The notes: generated from the letters alone by a model not told the origin. DNA of 64,000 bases from Paraburkholderia graminis C4D1M (GCF_000172415.1 NZ_ABLD01000004.1:1-64000); one strand, 5' to 3'. Positions 1-9,393 are shown, numbered from the stretch's first letter. A program made the numbers and translations.

Positions 1-316
1 GATACGCGCGGCGCTCCGAGTGCCCGACGATGGCAAACGTCGCGGCAAAATCCGTCACCATTTGCGCCGAGACTTCGCCGGTGTACGCGCCTTGCGTGAA
101 CGCGGAAACGTCCTGCACGCCCCACATCACCCGGCTGCCATCGAGCAACGACTGCGCTTGCGCGAGATACGGCGTCGGCACGCACACACCTACGCGCACA
201 TCAGCCGGCAGTTCACCCGCGCCTTTCGCTACGGCCTGCAGCAGCGCCGCGTTTTCGGCGAGGCGCCCATGCATCTTCCAGTTACCGACTACCAGTTTGG
301 CTCGTTGTGTCGACAT
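1..316 (-). CDS. tpiA: triosephosphate isomerase, 3'-truncated by window edge
   Basis: Interconverts dihydroxyacetone phosphate and glyceraldehyde-3-phosphate in cytosolic glycolysis and gluconeogenesis. Only the first 105 codons are inside the window. The N-terminal strand reads KLVVGNWKMHG, holding the family's active-site Asn and Lys. The last visible residues are VGHSERRAY, which include the electrophilic catalytic His of the HSERR motif; the catalytic Glu lies outside. The ATG at 316 gives the usual short N-terminus (MSTQRAKLV). The gene is followed upstream, on the same strand, by the quinone oxidoreductase gene 162 bp away. The assignment is secure from the motifs; completeness cannot be judged here. 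Confidence 0.96.
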   Translation of the reverse strand, partial: MSTQRAKLVVGNWKMHGRLAENAALLQAVAKGAGELPADVRVGVCVPTPYLAQAQSLLDGSRVMWGVQDVSAFTQGAYTGEVSAQMVTDFAATFAIVGHSERRAY

Positions 317-478
317 CGTCTCGTCTTGTCTTGGCGGCGGGCCGTATTGCGCTAGTCGTTCGCGCTTACAGTCCGCCTATCGGATTCATGCGGCGCGCGC
401 AAAACGCGCAATTTTACTTCGTGGGGGAGATCGGGTCAAACAAACCGGCGCGCACCGACTCCCGCCGACGGCCGCGCA

Positions 479-1495
479 TCAGGCGTCGTCGCCCCAGCTC
501 AGCACGATCTTGCCGACGTGCGTGCTGCTCTCCATCAGCGCGTGGGCGTCGGCGGCCTGCGCGGCCCGAAACACGCGATGCACGACAGGCTTGATCCGCC
601 CGCCCTCGAGATGGGGCCACACCTGCTCCTTGAGCTGTGCGGCGATTTTCGCCTTGAATTCGATTGGCCGCGGACGAAGCGTCGAACCGGTCACGGTCAG
701 ACGGCGGCGCAGCACCTCGTTCAGATTCAGCTCCGCCTTCGCGCCGCCCAAAAGGGCAATCAGCACGATGCGCCCGCCGTCCGCCAGCGCGGTCAACTCG
801 CGCGACACATAGCTGCCCGCCACCATGTCGAGGACCACGTCGACGCCGCGGTCGTTGGTCAACGACTTGATGACTTCGACGAAATCTTCCGTCTTGTAGT
901 TGATCGCCCGCTCGGCGCCCAGCGCTTCGCACGCGCGGCACTTGTCGTCCGAGCCGGCGGTCGCGAACACACGAAAGCCCAGCGCATGCGCGATCTGGAT
1001 CGCGGTCACGCCGATGCCGCTCGAGCCGCCCTGCACCAGCAAGGTTTCGTTCGGCCCGCCCTCGCCCTTGCCGAGCTGCGCGCGATCGAACACGTTGCTC
1101 CAGACCGTGAAGAAGGTTTCCGGCAGCGACGCCGCCTCGACATCCGACAAACCGCCCGGCACCGGCAAGCATTGCAATAGGGGCGCGACGGCATACTCGG
1201 CATAGCCGCCGCCCGCCAGCAGCGCGCACACGCGATCGCCGATTTTCAGACCGAACGGATTATTCTTCCCGTCGATGTCGCCGCCGACGATTTCCCCCGC
1301 CACTTCCAGCCCGGGCAAGTCCGACGCGCCCGGAGGCGGCGCATACGCGCCCTTGCGCTGAAACACGTCGGGACGGTTGATGCCGGAAGCCGCCACCTTG
1401 ATCAGCACCTCGCCCGCTTTCGGCTGCGGCGTGGGCCGCTCCGCGAGCTTGAGAACTTCCGGCGCTCCGAATTCCGTGATTTCGATCGCTTTCAT
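479..1495 (-). CDS. NAD(P)H-quinone oxidoreductase, MDR superfamily (PIG3-like)
   Basis: A 338-residue zinc-free medium-chain dehydrogenase/reductase that probably reduces quinones with NADPH. The N-terminal GroES-like half contains SGINRPDVFQRKG and PGLEVAGEI. The Rossmann half has the nucleotide-binding stretch GGSSGIGVTAIQIA around residues 150-163. The zinc-ligand cysteines of true alcohol dehydrogenases are absent, as expected for quinone reductases and PIG3. I chose the ATG at 1495 (MKAIEITEFG), which matches family N-termini; the frame stays open further upstream but that extension looks non-coding. It sits between tpiA and pnp, as in other Burkholderiales. The physiological substrate is not shown by the sequence. 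Confidence 0.88.
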   Translation of the reverse strand: MKAIEITEFGAPEVLKLAERPTPQPKAGEVLIKVAASGINRPDVFQRKGAYAPPPGASDLPGLEVAGEIVGGDIDGKNNPFGLKIGDRVCALLAGGGYAEYAVAPLLQCLPVPGGLSDVEAASLPETFFTVWSNVFDRAQLGKGEGGPNETLLVQGGSSGIGVTAIQIAHALGFRVFATAGSDDKCRACEALGAERAINYKTEDFVEVIKSLTNDRGVDVVLDMVAGSYVSRELTALADGGRIVLIALLGGAKAELNLNEVLRRRLTVTGSTLRPRPIEFKAKIAAQLKEQVWPHLEGGRIKPVVHRVFRAAQAADAHALMESSTHVGKIVLSWGDDA

Positions 1496-1701
1496 CTGCG
1501 TCAACTCCAAGATTGGATTGCGTTGCCTACTGCGTTCGTCCGCGCTTGCCGGGACCTCATTCGCATTGTCGCCGGATCGCGGCAATCACGTGCGACACGC
1601 GCGAAAAGCGCGATTTTCGCGAGGCCGCGCGATGCAAGCAGCGTACCCCTTGCACCACGCTTCAGCATCCATTTGCAACGCAATCCACCCTGTCCACCAT
1701 G

Positions 1702-1737
1702 AAAAACGGCCGGCGCGCATTCGCGCTGCCGGCCGTT
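1702..1737 (-). terminator. Rho-independent terminator of pnp
   Basis: A perfect 10-bp inverted repeat (1705-1714 with 1728-1737, AACGGCCGGC) with a 13-nt loop lies just past the pnp stop. On the minus strand it is followed by a run of five T. Confidence 0.85.
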
Positions 1738-1751
1738 GTCCCGCTACCGCT

Positions 1752-3899
1752 TTACTGCGGCGTCGGTTCGCCTTGCGGCGCGCTCGACGCGCCGTCGTTC
1801 AGCAACGCCTTCGCCGACAAACGCACACGACCCTTCTCGTCCGTCTGGATGACCTTGACCTTCACTTGCTGGCCGTCCTTCAGGTAGTCGTTGATGTCCT
1901 TGATGCGCTCGTTCGCGATCTCGGAGATATGCAACAGACCGTCCTTGCCCGGCAGAATGTTCACAATCGCGCCGAAATCCAGCAGCTTCAGCACCGTGCC
2001 TTCGTACACCTGGCCCACTTCGACTTCGAGCGTGATGTTCTCGATACGCTTCTTCGCTTCGGCCATGCCTTCGCTGCTCGTGCTGGCGATGGTCACAACG
2101 CCGTCGTCGGAAATATCGATCGTCGTGCCGGTTTCTTCCGTCAGCGCGCGGATCACCGAACCGCCCTTGCCGATCACGTCGCGGATCTTTTCCGGATTGA
2201 TCTTGATGGTGATCATGCGCGGCGCGAACTCGGACAGTTGCGTGTTAGCACCCGACACGGCCGACGTCATCTTGCCGAGAATATGCATGCGGCCTTCCTT
2301 CGCTTGCGCGAGAGCGACCTGCATGATTTCCTTCGTGATGCCCTGGATCTTGATGTCCATCTGCAGCGCGGTCACGCCTTGTTCCGTGCCCGCCACCTTG
2401 AAGTCCATGTCGCCGAGGTGATCTTCGTCGCCGAGAATGTCGGTCAGCACGGCAAACTTGTTGCCTTCGAGAATCAGGCCCATCGCGATGCCGGCGACGT
2501 GCGCCTTCATCGGCACGCCGGCGTCCATCAGCGCGAGGCAGCCGCCGCACACTGAAGCCATTGACGACGAACCGTTCGATTCCGTGATTTCCGACACGAC
2601 GCGAATCGAGTAGCCGAATTCGTCGGCGCTCGGCAGGCATGCGGCCAGCGCGCGCTTGGCGAGACGGCCGTGACCGATTTCACGGCGCTTCGGCGAACCG
2701 ACGCGGCCCGTTTCGCCGGTCGCGAACGGCGGCATGTTGTAGTGGAGCATGAAGCGCTCGCGGTACTCGCCTTCGAGTGCGTCGATGTTCTGCTCGTCGC
2801 CCTTCGTGCCGAGCGTGGCCACCACCAGCGCCTGCGTTTCGCCGCGCGTGAACAGCGCCGAACCGTGGGTACGCGGCAGCACGCCGGTACGGATTTCGAT
2901 CGGGCGCACGGTGCGCGTGTCGCGGCCGTCGATACGCGGTTCGCCGTTCAGGATCTGCGTACGGACGATCTTCGCTTCGATGTCGAACAGCACATTGCCG
3001 ACCGTTGCCTTGTCGGCCGCCACGGTGCCGCTTGCCGCGGCGTCTTCTTCCAGCTTCGCCGAAACGGCTGCGTAGACTTCCTTCAGCTTGCTCGAACGTG
3101 CCTGCTTGTCGCGAATCTGGTAAGCCGCGAGCAGTTCGGCTTGCGCCAGTTCCGTCACGCGTGCGATCAGCGGCTCGTTCTTCGCGGCCGGCTGCCAATC
3201 CCATTCCGGCTTGCCGCCTTCGCGGACCAGATCGTGGATCGCGTCGATCGCGATCTGCATTTGCTCATGGCCGAACACCACGCCGCCGAGCATCACCTCT
3301 TCGCTCAGTTGCTGCGCTTCCGATTCCACCATCAGCACCGCGCGTTCCGTACCGGCGACGATCAGGTCGAGCGCCGATTCCTTCATTTGCGGACGCGTCG
3401 GGTTCAGCACGTATTCGTTGTTGATGTAAGCCACGCGCGCTGCGCCGACCGGGCCGTTGAACGGCAGGCCGGACACGGCGAGTGCCGCCGACGCGCCGAT
3501 CAGCGCGGGAATGTCAGCGGGAACGTCCGGATTCAGCGACAGAACGTGAATCACAACCTGGACTTCGTTGTAGAAGCCTTCCGGGAACAGCGGACGCAGC
3601 GGACGGTCGATCAGGCGCGAGATCAGCGTTTCGCCTTCCGACGGACGGCCTTCGCGGCGGAAGAAACCGCCCGGAATCTTGCCGGCGGCGTAAGTCTTCT
3701 CGAGATAGTCGACGGTCAGCGGGAAGAAGTCCTGGCCCGGCTTGGCGGTCTTGGCGCCGACCACGGTCGCCAGGATAACGGTGTCTTCGACGTCGACGAT
3801 CACCGCGCCGCTCGCCTGGCGAGCGATTTCGCCGGTTTCCAGGCGAACGTTATGTTGTCCCCACTTAAATTCTTTGACGATCTTGCTGAACATAGTCAT
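1752..3899 (-). CDS. pnp: polyribonucleotide nucleotidyltransferase (PNPase)
   Basis: A 3'-5' phosphorolytic exoribonuclease that degrades RNA to nucleoside diphosphates, usually with the RNase E degradosome. The 715 residues hold two RNase PH-like domains (about 10-140 and 320-545) joined by an all-helical linker. A KH domain ([18 protein letters not shown], about 555-615) and an S1 domain ([19 protein letters not shown], about 620-690) follow. The catalytic-domain signatures [12 protein letters not shown] and SDPxx-type C-terminal residues are intact. The ATG at 3899 is preceded by GAGGAAAAGC, a good ribosome-binding site; a second ATG two codons on is possible. It follows rpsO as in many proteobacteria, with a structured 390-bp spacer. 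A strong terminator lies downstream. Confidence 0.98.
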   Translation of the reverse strand: MTMFSKIVKEFKWGQHNVRLETGEIARQASGAVIVDVEDTVILATVVGAKTAKPGQDFFPLTVDYLEKTYAAGKIPGGFFRREGRPSEGETLISRLIDRPLRPLFPEGFYNEVQVVIHVLSLNPDVPADIPALIGASAALAVSGLPFNGPVGAARVAYINNEYVLNPTRPQMKESALDLIVAGTERAVLMVESEAQQLSEEVMLGGVVFGHEQMQIAIDAIHDLVREGGKPEWDWQPAAKNEPLIARVTELAQAELLAAYQIRDKQARSSKLKEVYAAVSAKLEEDAAASGTVAADKATVGNVLFDIEAKIVRTQILNGEPRIDGRDTRTVRPIEIRTGVLPRTHGSALFTRGETQALVVATLGTKGDEQNIDALEGEYRERFMLHYNMPPFATGETGRVGSPKRREIGHGRLAKRALAACLPSADEFGYSIRVVSEITESNGSSSMASVCGGCLALMDAGVPMKAHVAGIAMGLILEGNKFAVLTDILGDEDHLGDMDFKVAGTEQGVTALQMDIKIQGITKEIMQVALAQAKEGRMHILGKMTSAVSGANTQLSEFAPRMITIKINPEKIRDVIGKGGSVIRALTEETGTTIDISDDGVVTIASTSSEGMAEAKKRIENITLEVEVGQVYEGTVLKLLDFGAIVNILPGKDGLLHISEIANERIKDINDYLKDGQQVKVKVIQTDEKGRVRLSAKALLNDGASSAPQGEPTPQ

Positions 3900-3975
3900 T
3901 GCTTTTCCTCATCGTAATGCCGCGCGGACCAGAAGCGGCGCGGCAACGCCAGAACCGGCGCCGCATGGGAAGAGG

Positions 3976-4053
3976 TGTGTTATGCCATTCCAGAGAGCCA
4001 CGCGCCGCGCCGCCTGCATGGCGAACGCGCGCGAACCGCTGGAATGACACAAA
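3976..4053 (-). promoter_or_regulatory. long stem-loop in the pnp 5' leader
   Basis: An 8-bp perfect inverted repeat (CATTCCAG at 3986-3993, CTGGAATG at 4039-4046) has extra pairing outside it (TGTG/CACA) and GC-rich partial pairing inside. It lies about 80 bp before the pnp start on the coding strand. In E. coli the pnp leader forms a stem cut by RNase III and used for PNPase autoregulation. A similar role here is inference from position and shape only. Confidence 0.4.
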
Positions 4054-4086
4054 GCTCCGCCCTGAAGCCCGGCCATGTTTCTATTT

Positions 4087-4160
4087 CTGCTTCTTCTGCT
4101 TGCTCTACTGCTGCTTTTCTACTGCATTTATGCTGCTTATTGCTGCATTTACCGCTTCCT
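4087..4160. repeat. CTGC-rich low-complexity tract between rpsO and pnp
   Basis: A pyrimidine-rich stretch on the plus strand is built from short degenerate units: TTCTGCTT, CTACTGC, and CTGCATTTA occurring twice. It is much less GC-rich than its surroundings. On the transcribed minus strand it is purine-rich with repeated GCAG. I see no open frame in it with family resemblance. It may be a spacer or an RNA-processing region of the rpsO-pnp transcript. Confidence 0.4.
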
Positions 4161-4231
4161 GCCCCGCCGCGCGAACCAGCACGCCGCCGAGGAATTCAGG
4201 CAGTGCGCGTCACACGAAGCGCACCGTGCAA

Positions 4232-4269
4232 AAACAAAATGCCTGCATCAGCGGAACTGACACAGGCAT
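4232..4269 (-). terminator. Rho-independent terminator after rpsO
   Basis: ATGCCTG (4239-4245) pairs with CAGGCAT (4263-4269). On the minus strand the stem is followed by TTTTGTTTTT. It lies about 20 bp past the rpsO stop, so part of the rpsO transcript probably ends here, with readthrough or a separate promoter feeding pnp. Confidence 0.75.
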
Positions 4270-4289
4270 CTTGCTGAACGACTGGCCGA

Positions 4290-4562
4290 TTACTTACGCA
4301 GACCCAGCTTCTCGATCAGTGCGCGGTAACGATCCGCGTCCTTACCCTTCAGGTAGTCGAGCAGCTTGCGACGGCGGCTCACCATGCGCAGCAGACCGCG
4401 GCGGCTGTGGTGATCTTTCGCGTGTGCCTTGAAGTGAACGGTCAGTTCGTTGATGCGGGTCGTGAGCAGCGCGACCTGAACTTCGGGGGAGCCGGTGTCG
4501 TTAGCTGCGCGTGCGAATTGCGCGACGACTTCGGACTTCTTGCTTGTATCAACTGCGGACAT
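4290..4562 (-). CDS. rpsO: 30S ribosomal protein S15
   Basis: A 90-residue primary rRNA-binding protein of the small subunit platform that contacts the central domain of 16S rRNA. Length and sequence fit the family: [16 protein letters not shown], then [16 protein letters not shown], then the basic [10 protein letters not shown] near the end. The ATG at 4562 (MSAVDTSKK) is preceded on the coding strand by AAGGAAATCGAC, a good ribosome-binding site. The frame stays open upstream but that part does not resemble S15. It has its own terminator and precedes pnp, the classical arrangement. Confidence 0.98.
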   Translation of the reverse strand: MSAVDTSKKSEVVAQFARAANDTGSPEVQVALLTTRINELTVHFKAHAKDHHSRRGLLRMVSRRRKLLDYLKGKDADRYRALIEKLGLRK

Positions 4563-4691
4563 GTCGATTTCCTTGAGAACTAGACAGGCGGTCACGGAAG
4601 AAAGGCCGTGCCGTGGGTTACCCGTGCAACCGGCGCCGCAAAGCGCTCTTTTGGAGAGCTTGCCGACATCCAGCACCGCAACGGGACGCGT

Positions 4692-4697
4692 ATTGTA
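4692..4697 (-). promoter_or_regulatory. possible -10 box for rpsO
   Basis: TACAAT on the minus strand, about 130 bp upstream of the rpsO start. No convincing -35 element was seen, so this is only a candidate. Confidence 0.25.
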
Positions 4698-4793
4698 GCA
4701 CAGTGCGATCCCGCCGCGAATCCCGCAGCGCCGGGCTCAGTGGCGGTTCCAGACGGCCTCGCGACGACGCAGCGCAGCGGCCGATCTGGCCGC

Positions 4794-6101
4794 TCACGGC
4801 CTTTTCATCTTGCAGACGGTCGGCGGCACCGTGCGTTCCGCCGGCAACGCGAGCACCGTGCGAAACCCGAAACCCGAGCCTTCGTTATCGAAATGCACGC
4901 CGCGCGTGCCGGCTTTATCCATCTCCATCACGTAAAGGGGCTGGATCAGTTGATGATCGTCCGCCCTCATCCACGATGCGTGAAAGCCGTTGTCGAAGCG
5001 GATGCCTTCGAGCGCCCGCGCAACCGCCGTGGGATCGGCGCTCTGCGCGCGGTTCATCGCGGCGGCGAGCGTTTCGATCATCAGCGGCATGCGCAATACC
5101 GGGTAGTCGTCCTGCGCGGCCGGGAAACGCGCGCGGAACGCTTCGTACCACGCATCAGAGGCCGCGCCGCCCGCGTTCGGATGCCAGTCGGCCACGGCGA
5201 TCACGCGTCCCACGCCCGCCTCGCCGAGCGCCGCCGGCGCGCCGAGACTGTTGCCATAGAACGTGTAGAACTTCGCATCGAAACCTTGTTCGCGCGCCGC
5301 CTTCACGAGCAGCGTCAGGTCGTTGCCCCAGTTGCCGGTGATCACCGCGTCCGCGCCGCTCGCGCGCATTTTCGCGACGTACGGCGCGAAGTCCTTGACG
5401 CGGCCAATCGGATGGAATTCGTCGCCGACCACGGCGATGTCCGGGCGCTTCGCTCTCAGCGCGGAACGCGCGAGGCTGCTGACGTCATGGCCGAAGCTGT
5501 AGTCCTGGTTCAGCAGATATACCTTCTTCACGGCCATGTCGCGCTGGATCACGTCGGCGAGCGCGTCCATGCGCATGCCCGCGTGCGCGTCGAAGCGAAA
5601 GTGCCAGAAACTGCAGTTGGCGTTGGTCAGCGCGGGGTCGTCGGCGGAATAATTGAGGAACAGCTCGCGGTTGCCCGGCTCGCGGCTGTTCTGCTTGTCG
5701 ATCGCGCCGATGAGCGCCGCCGCCACCGCCGAGCTGTTGCCCTGCAGGATGTAGCCGATGTGACGATCCGCCGCCGCGCGCAGTTGCGTGAGCGCCTCTT
5801 CGGTGCCGCCCTTGCTGTCGAGCACGACGAGTTCCAACGGATGCGCGCCGTCGGCGAGCTTCACGCCGCCGCGCGCGTTGACCTGCTCGACGCCAAAGCG
5901 CAGATTGCGCTCCACGGCCGCGCCGGCGTTCGCGAACGGACCGGACATGCCCTCGATCAACGCGAGCTGGATCGGCGCGCCGGCTGGCCTGGGCGCGGTT
6001 TCGGCCGCGACGGCGCAGGTTGCCGACATCGCCGAGATCGCCGCCATCGCCACCGACATTGCCACCGATACCGCCGCCGTCTTGCTGTGCCAGTTCGCCA
6101 T
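4794..6101 (-). CDS. branched-chain amino acid-type ABC substrate-binding protein
   Basis: A 435-residue periplasmic solute-binding protein of the LivJ/LivK (Peripla_BP_6) family. The N-terminus is a long signal peptide (hydrophobic MSVAMAAISAMSATCAVAAE, cut after about residue 33). The mature part begins PIQLALIEGMSGPFANAGAA, the first strand and ligand-binding loop of the fold. No permease or ATPase genes adjoin it, so it either works with a transporter encoded elsewhere or acts as a stand-alone sensor or binder. The ligand cannot be read from sequence; many homologues of this group in Burkholderia bind aromatic or aliphatic acids rather than leucine. Confidence 0.85.
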   Translation of the reverse strand: MANWHSKTAAVSVAMSVAMAAISAMSATCAVAAETAPRPAGAPIQLALIEGMSGPFANAGAAVERNLRFGVEQVNARGGVKLADGAHPLELVVLDSKGGTEEALTQLRAAADRHIGYILQGNSSAVAAALIGAIDKQNSREPGNRELFLNYSADDPALTNANCSFWHFRFDAHAGMRMDALADVIQRDMAVKKVYLLNQDYSFGHDVSSLARSALRAKRPDIAVVGDEFHPIGRVKDFAPYVAKMRASGADAVITGNWGNDLTLLVKAAREQGFDAKFYTFYGNSLGAPAALGEAGVGRVIAVADWHPNAGGAASDAWYEAFRARFPAAQDDYPVLRMPLMIETLAAAMNRAQSADPTAVARALEGIRFDNGFHASWMRADDHQLIQPLYVMEMDKAGTRGVHFDNEGSGFGFRTVLALPAERTVPPTVCKMKRP

Positions 6102-6289
6102 CGTCCGCGTCCGTCTGATTCGTCAAAGCGCGGATCATAGGGCGCGCGCGATGGAATAAGCAAGCCGCGCGAGCCGTTATCGTGCAAGCCGGCCAACCAG
6201 CGCGCGGGCGGGCACATGTTCCCGGCGCCGCGTGTCAAAATGTTCTGTATCGACAAGAAAAACCGCCACTCAAGCCATTGGAGGAAGTC

Positions 6290-6847
6290 ATGTTCAACCG
6301 CCATCACCGCAAGGCGGCCTCGACCGGGGCGCCCGCTGACGCGCGCGGGCGCGTGCGCCGCGCGGCGCTCGTGTGCCTGAGCGTGCTCGCGCTCGCCGGC
6401 TGCGCGCAGCCCTGGCAGCAATATCAGGCCGGCGCGGATGAATCGACGATCGTCGCGCGCCTCGGCCCGCCGCGCGAAAGCTACGACCTGCCGAACGGCG
6501 GCAAGCGGCTGATGTGGCCCACGCAGCCGATGGGCGAAACCACCACCGCGGCCGACATCGACGCGTCCGGCAAGATCGTCAATGTGCGCCAGGTTTTGCA
6601 GCCGAACGAGTTCTACCGCGCCGAAGTCGGCAAATGGACGAGGGGCGAGGTGCTGGTGAATTTCGGCCGCCCGGTCGAAACGTCCTACTTTCCGTTGATG
6701 AAGCGCGAGGTCTGGACCTATCGCTATCTCGAGGACAACTACTGGTACATGATGTTCAGCTTCTATTTCGACGACCAGGGTGTGCTGCGTCTCACGCAGA
6801 AAACGCCCGATCCGCTGCACGATCCAGATCGCCGGAACCTGTTCTAG
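6290..6847 (+). CDS. hypothetical lipoprotein
   Basis: A 185-residue protein with an N-terminal basic stretch, a hydrophobic segment and a lipobox (VLALAGCAQPW). It is therefore probably exported and lipidated. After the Cys come segments recalling the outer-membrane SmpA/OmlA fold: DESTIVARLGPPRESYDLPN and later GEVLVNFGRPVETSYF, both of the G-x-P type that follows a short helix in that family. The ATG at 6290 follows GAGGAAGTC; an in-frame upstream extension is ignored because the lipoprotein signal starts here. The gene is monocistronic with its own terminator. Function unknown; the BamE-like resemblance is weak. Confidence 0.75.
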   Translation: MFNRHHRKAASTGAPADARGRVRRAALVCLSVLALAGCAQPWQQYQAGADESTIVARLGPPRESYDLPNGGKRLMWPTQPMGETTTAADIDASGKIVNVRQVLQPNEFYRAEVGKWTRGEVLVNFGRPVETSYFPLMKREVWTYRYLEDNYWYMMFSFYFDDQGVLRLTQKTPDPLHDPDRRNLF

Positions 6848-6880
6848 CCCGCGCTGTCATTCACTACGCACGAATCTCCA

Positions 6881-6910
6881 AAAGCCGCTCACCCAAGCGG
6901 CTTTTTTTTA
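6881..6910 (+). terminator. Rho-independent terminator after the lipoprotein gene
   Basis: AAGCCGCT (6882-6889) pairs with AGCGGCTT (6896-6903), followed by eight T. It lies 35 bp past the lipoprotein stop codon. Confidence 0.88.
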
Positions 6911-7085
6911 TTTATTTCGCATCACGACGAATTTTATTTCACACACAGACGATTAATTTTTTGATAGAAAGGCTTTTGTAAGCATTGAACCGGTGCTGGT
7001 CGATCTGCCCAACGACGAGCGCGACCACACGGCACGGCCGTGATTCCTGCACCGGACGATGCGCCCCTTTTTGGAGCCGCTATCG

Positions 7086-7721
7086 ATGAATCGTCCTAAA
7101 CGTCTTCTCGTCGCCAACGTCGCGTGGGCACACGACACCGCCGAGCGCAACCCCGAGTTCTTCCGTGAACTGGCGCGCGGTCAGAATCCGCATGTGCTGT
7201 GGATCGGCTGCTCGGACAGCCGCGTGCCCGCCGAAACCATCACGCATTGCGAGCCGGGCGACCTGTTCGTCCATCGCAATATCGCCAACCTCTTCAATCC
7301 CGACGACGACAACTCCGCCAGCGTTCTCGAATACGCGGTGCGCGTGCTGAAGGTCGCTCACGTGATCGTCTGCGGACATTACGGCTGCGGCGGCGTGCGT
7401 GCGTCGCTGCTGCCGCCCGATCCGAGCCTGCCGCATGTGAACCGCCGCATCGCGCCGCTCTGCTCGCTCGCGAGGACCCATCACGACGAACTGGACGCGC
7501 GCGCAAGCGAACGTGAGCGCGTCGACCGCCTGGCCGAACTGAACGTGCTCGAACAGGTGCGCCAGCTTCGCGCGAATCCGATCGTGCGCGACGCAGAGCA
7601 GGCGCCGCTTGTGCACGGCTGGATCTTCGCGCTCGAAGACGGACGCCTCAAAGTGCTCACGTCGGGCTACGAGGCCGACGACGCGATGACCTGCGAGACA
7701 GCCGCCCACAGCGCGGCGTAG
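7086..7721 (+). CDS. can: beta-class carbonic anhydrase
   Basis: A 211-residue zinc enzyme interconverting CO2 and bicarbonate in the cytoplasm. The motifs are complete: C42-S-D44-S-R46 (GCSDSRVPAE) and H98-x-x-C101 (CGHYGCGGV), giving the Cys2His zinc site and the Asp-Arg dyad. The ATG at 7086 follows GGAG at 9 nt; an in-frame upstream ATG at 7059 lacks this. It lies 100 bp before a SulP transporter gene in the same direction. Such pairs are known from bicarbonate uptake, so joint action in bicarbonate supply is a reasonable inference. Confidence 0.95.
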   Translation: MNRPKRLLVANVAWAHDTAERNPEFFRELARGQNPHVLWIGCSDSRVPAETITHCEPGDLFVHRNIANLFNPDDDNSASVLEYAVRVLKVAHVIVCGHYGCGGVRASLLPPDPSLPHVNRRIAPLCSLARTHHDELDARASERERVDRLAELNVLEQVRQLRANPIVRDAEQAPLVHGWIFALEDGRLKVLTSGYEADDAMTCETAAHSAA

Positions 7722-7863
7722 CGCACAGCGCAAGCGTCGCACGCGTCCGTGCCGCCGCCGCGCGCATGCCTATCCGGTTCAGCCTTCGCCTCTTACCAGG
7801 CCTCACTTATTTCTGCACCGACACCATGAATCTTCGAGCTTATTTTCGACATTTCAGCGCGAC

Positions 7864-9393
7864 ATGCTTGCGGGCATCGTCGTTTTTCTGGTGGCTCTAC
7901 CGCTATGCCTCGGCATTGCGAACGCGTCGGGCGTCGAGCCGTTTGCCGGGCTCGTCTCGGGCATCGTCGGCGGGCTGGTCGTCGCGGTTCTGAGCGGCTC
8001 GCGCCTCAGCGTGAGCGGACCGGCGGCGGGTCTTGTCGTGATCGTCGTCGACGGAATCGCGCAGCTCGGCAGCTTTTCCGCGTTCCTCGCGGCCGTGCTG
8101 TTGTCCGGCGCGATCCAGTTCGGCTTCGGCGTGCTCAAGGCGGGGCGCTTTGCCGCGTATGTGCCGTCGCCGGTCATCAAGGGCATGCTTGCCGCGATCG
8201 GTATCCTGCTGATCGTCAAGCAGTTCCCGCTCGCGCTTGGGCTCGTCAACGGCCAAGCGCCGGGCGCCGCGCCAGCAGGCGGCACGATCATGGCGCCGTT
8301 CGGCGCGGTGTCGCTGGTCGCGTGCGTGATCACGCTGCTGTCGCTCGCGATCCTGATGGCCTGGGAAACACGGCCGATGCGCCGCTTCGCGCTGGTGCGC
8401 ATCGTGCCCGCGCCGCTTGCGGTCGTCCTGCTCGGGATCGGCGCGACGTTGCTGCTGACGATGCTCGCGCCATCGCTCGCGCCGGCCGCCGAGCATCGCG
8501 TGGCGTTGCCGTCGCTCGAATCGTTCGCGGCGTTGAGCGTCGCGCTCGAGTGGGCCGATTTCGGGCCGCATTTCGCGCAGCTCGTCAATCCGGACGTGTG
8601 GCGCGTTGCAATCACGCTCGCCATCGTCGCCAGTCTCGAAACCTTGCTGAGCCTCGAGGCGGTCGAGCAGATCGATCCCGAACGCCGTCCCGCGCCGCCG
8701 GATCGCGAGTTGAAGGCACAAGGCGTGGGCAATCTGATTGCCGGCGCGATCGGCGGACTGCCGATCACCGCAGTGATCGTGCGCAGTTCCGCGAACGTGC
8801 ATGCCGGCGCGCAAAGCCGCCTGTCGGCGATCATTCACGGCGTACTGCTGCTGGTCAGCGTGTTTGCGTTGACGAGCGTCATCAACCTGATTCCGCTCGC
8901 CTGTCTCGCGGCCATTCTTATTTTCACGGGCGTGAAGCTCGCCAAGCCGTCGCTGTTCGTCGCGGTCGCGAAGCAAGGGTTCGCGCCCTTCGCACCGTTT
9001 ATCGTCACGCTGGTCGGCGTGCTCGCGACCGACCTGCTGATCGGCATCGTGCTCGGCATTCTGTGCAGCGTGCTGCTCGCGCTGTATGCGAATCTGCGCC
9101 GCCCTATCGTGCTCGCGCAACACGGCGATCATTTTCTGCTGTCGTTTCGCAAGGACGTGTCGTTTCTCGGCAAGGTGCCGCTCAAACACTACCTGCAGCA
9201 GATTCCCGACGGCGCCACGCTGATCGTCGATGCGACGCGCGCGGATTTCGTCGATCACGACGTGCGTGAACTGCTCGACAGCTTCGTCGAGGATGCGCCT
9301 CGCCGCGGCATTTCCGTCGAAGTGCGGCATCAGGTGCGCACGCAGGCACGCGCGGCGCGCGGCTGGTCGATGCGGCGCCCGGCCACGGAGTAA
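7864..9393 (+). CDS. SulP family anion (probably bicarbonate) transporter, 5' end frameshifted
   Basis: A multi-helix inner-membrane transporter of the SulP family with a C-terminal STAS-like segment (ATLIVDATRADFVDHDVREL). It keeps the SulP first helix (GIVVFLVALPLCLGIA) and RLSVSGPAAGL. The open frame gives 509 residues from ATG 7864. However, an ATG at 7826 starts a peptide reading MNLRAYFRHF, typical of SulP N-termini, in a different frame. Adding one C near 7855 would join them as FRHFQRDMLAG. So about 13 residues ahead of the first helix are displaced by a one-base loss, real or artefactual. The gene follows carbonic anhydrase, hence the bicarbonate guess; sulfate or fumarate are alternatives. 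Confidence 0.85.
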   Translation: MLAGIVVFLVALPLCLGIANASGVEPFAGLVSGIVGGLVVAVLSGSRLSVSGPAAGLVVIVVDGIAQLGSFSAFLAAVLLSGAIQFGFGVLKAGRFAAYVPSPVIKGMLAAIGILLIVKQFPLALGLVNGQAPGAAPAGGTIMAPFGAVSLVACVITLLSLAILMAWETRPMRRFALVRIVPAPLAVVLLGIGATLLLTMLAPSLAPAAEHRVALPSLESFAALSVALEWADFGPHFAQLVNPDVWRVAITLAIVASLETLLSLEAVEQIDPERRPAPPDRELKAQGVGNLIAGAIGGLPITAVIVRSSANVHAGAQSRLSAIIHGVLLLVSVFALTSVINLIPLACLAAILIFTGVKLAKPSLFVAVAKQGFAPFAPFIVTLVGVLATDLLIGIVLGILCSVLLALYANLRRPIVLAQHGDHFLLSFRKDVSFLGKVPLKHYLQQIPDGATLIVDATRADFVDHDVRELLDSFVEDAPRRGISVEVRHQVRTQARAARGWSMRRPATE

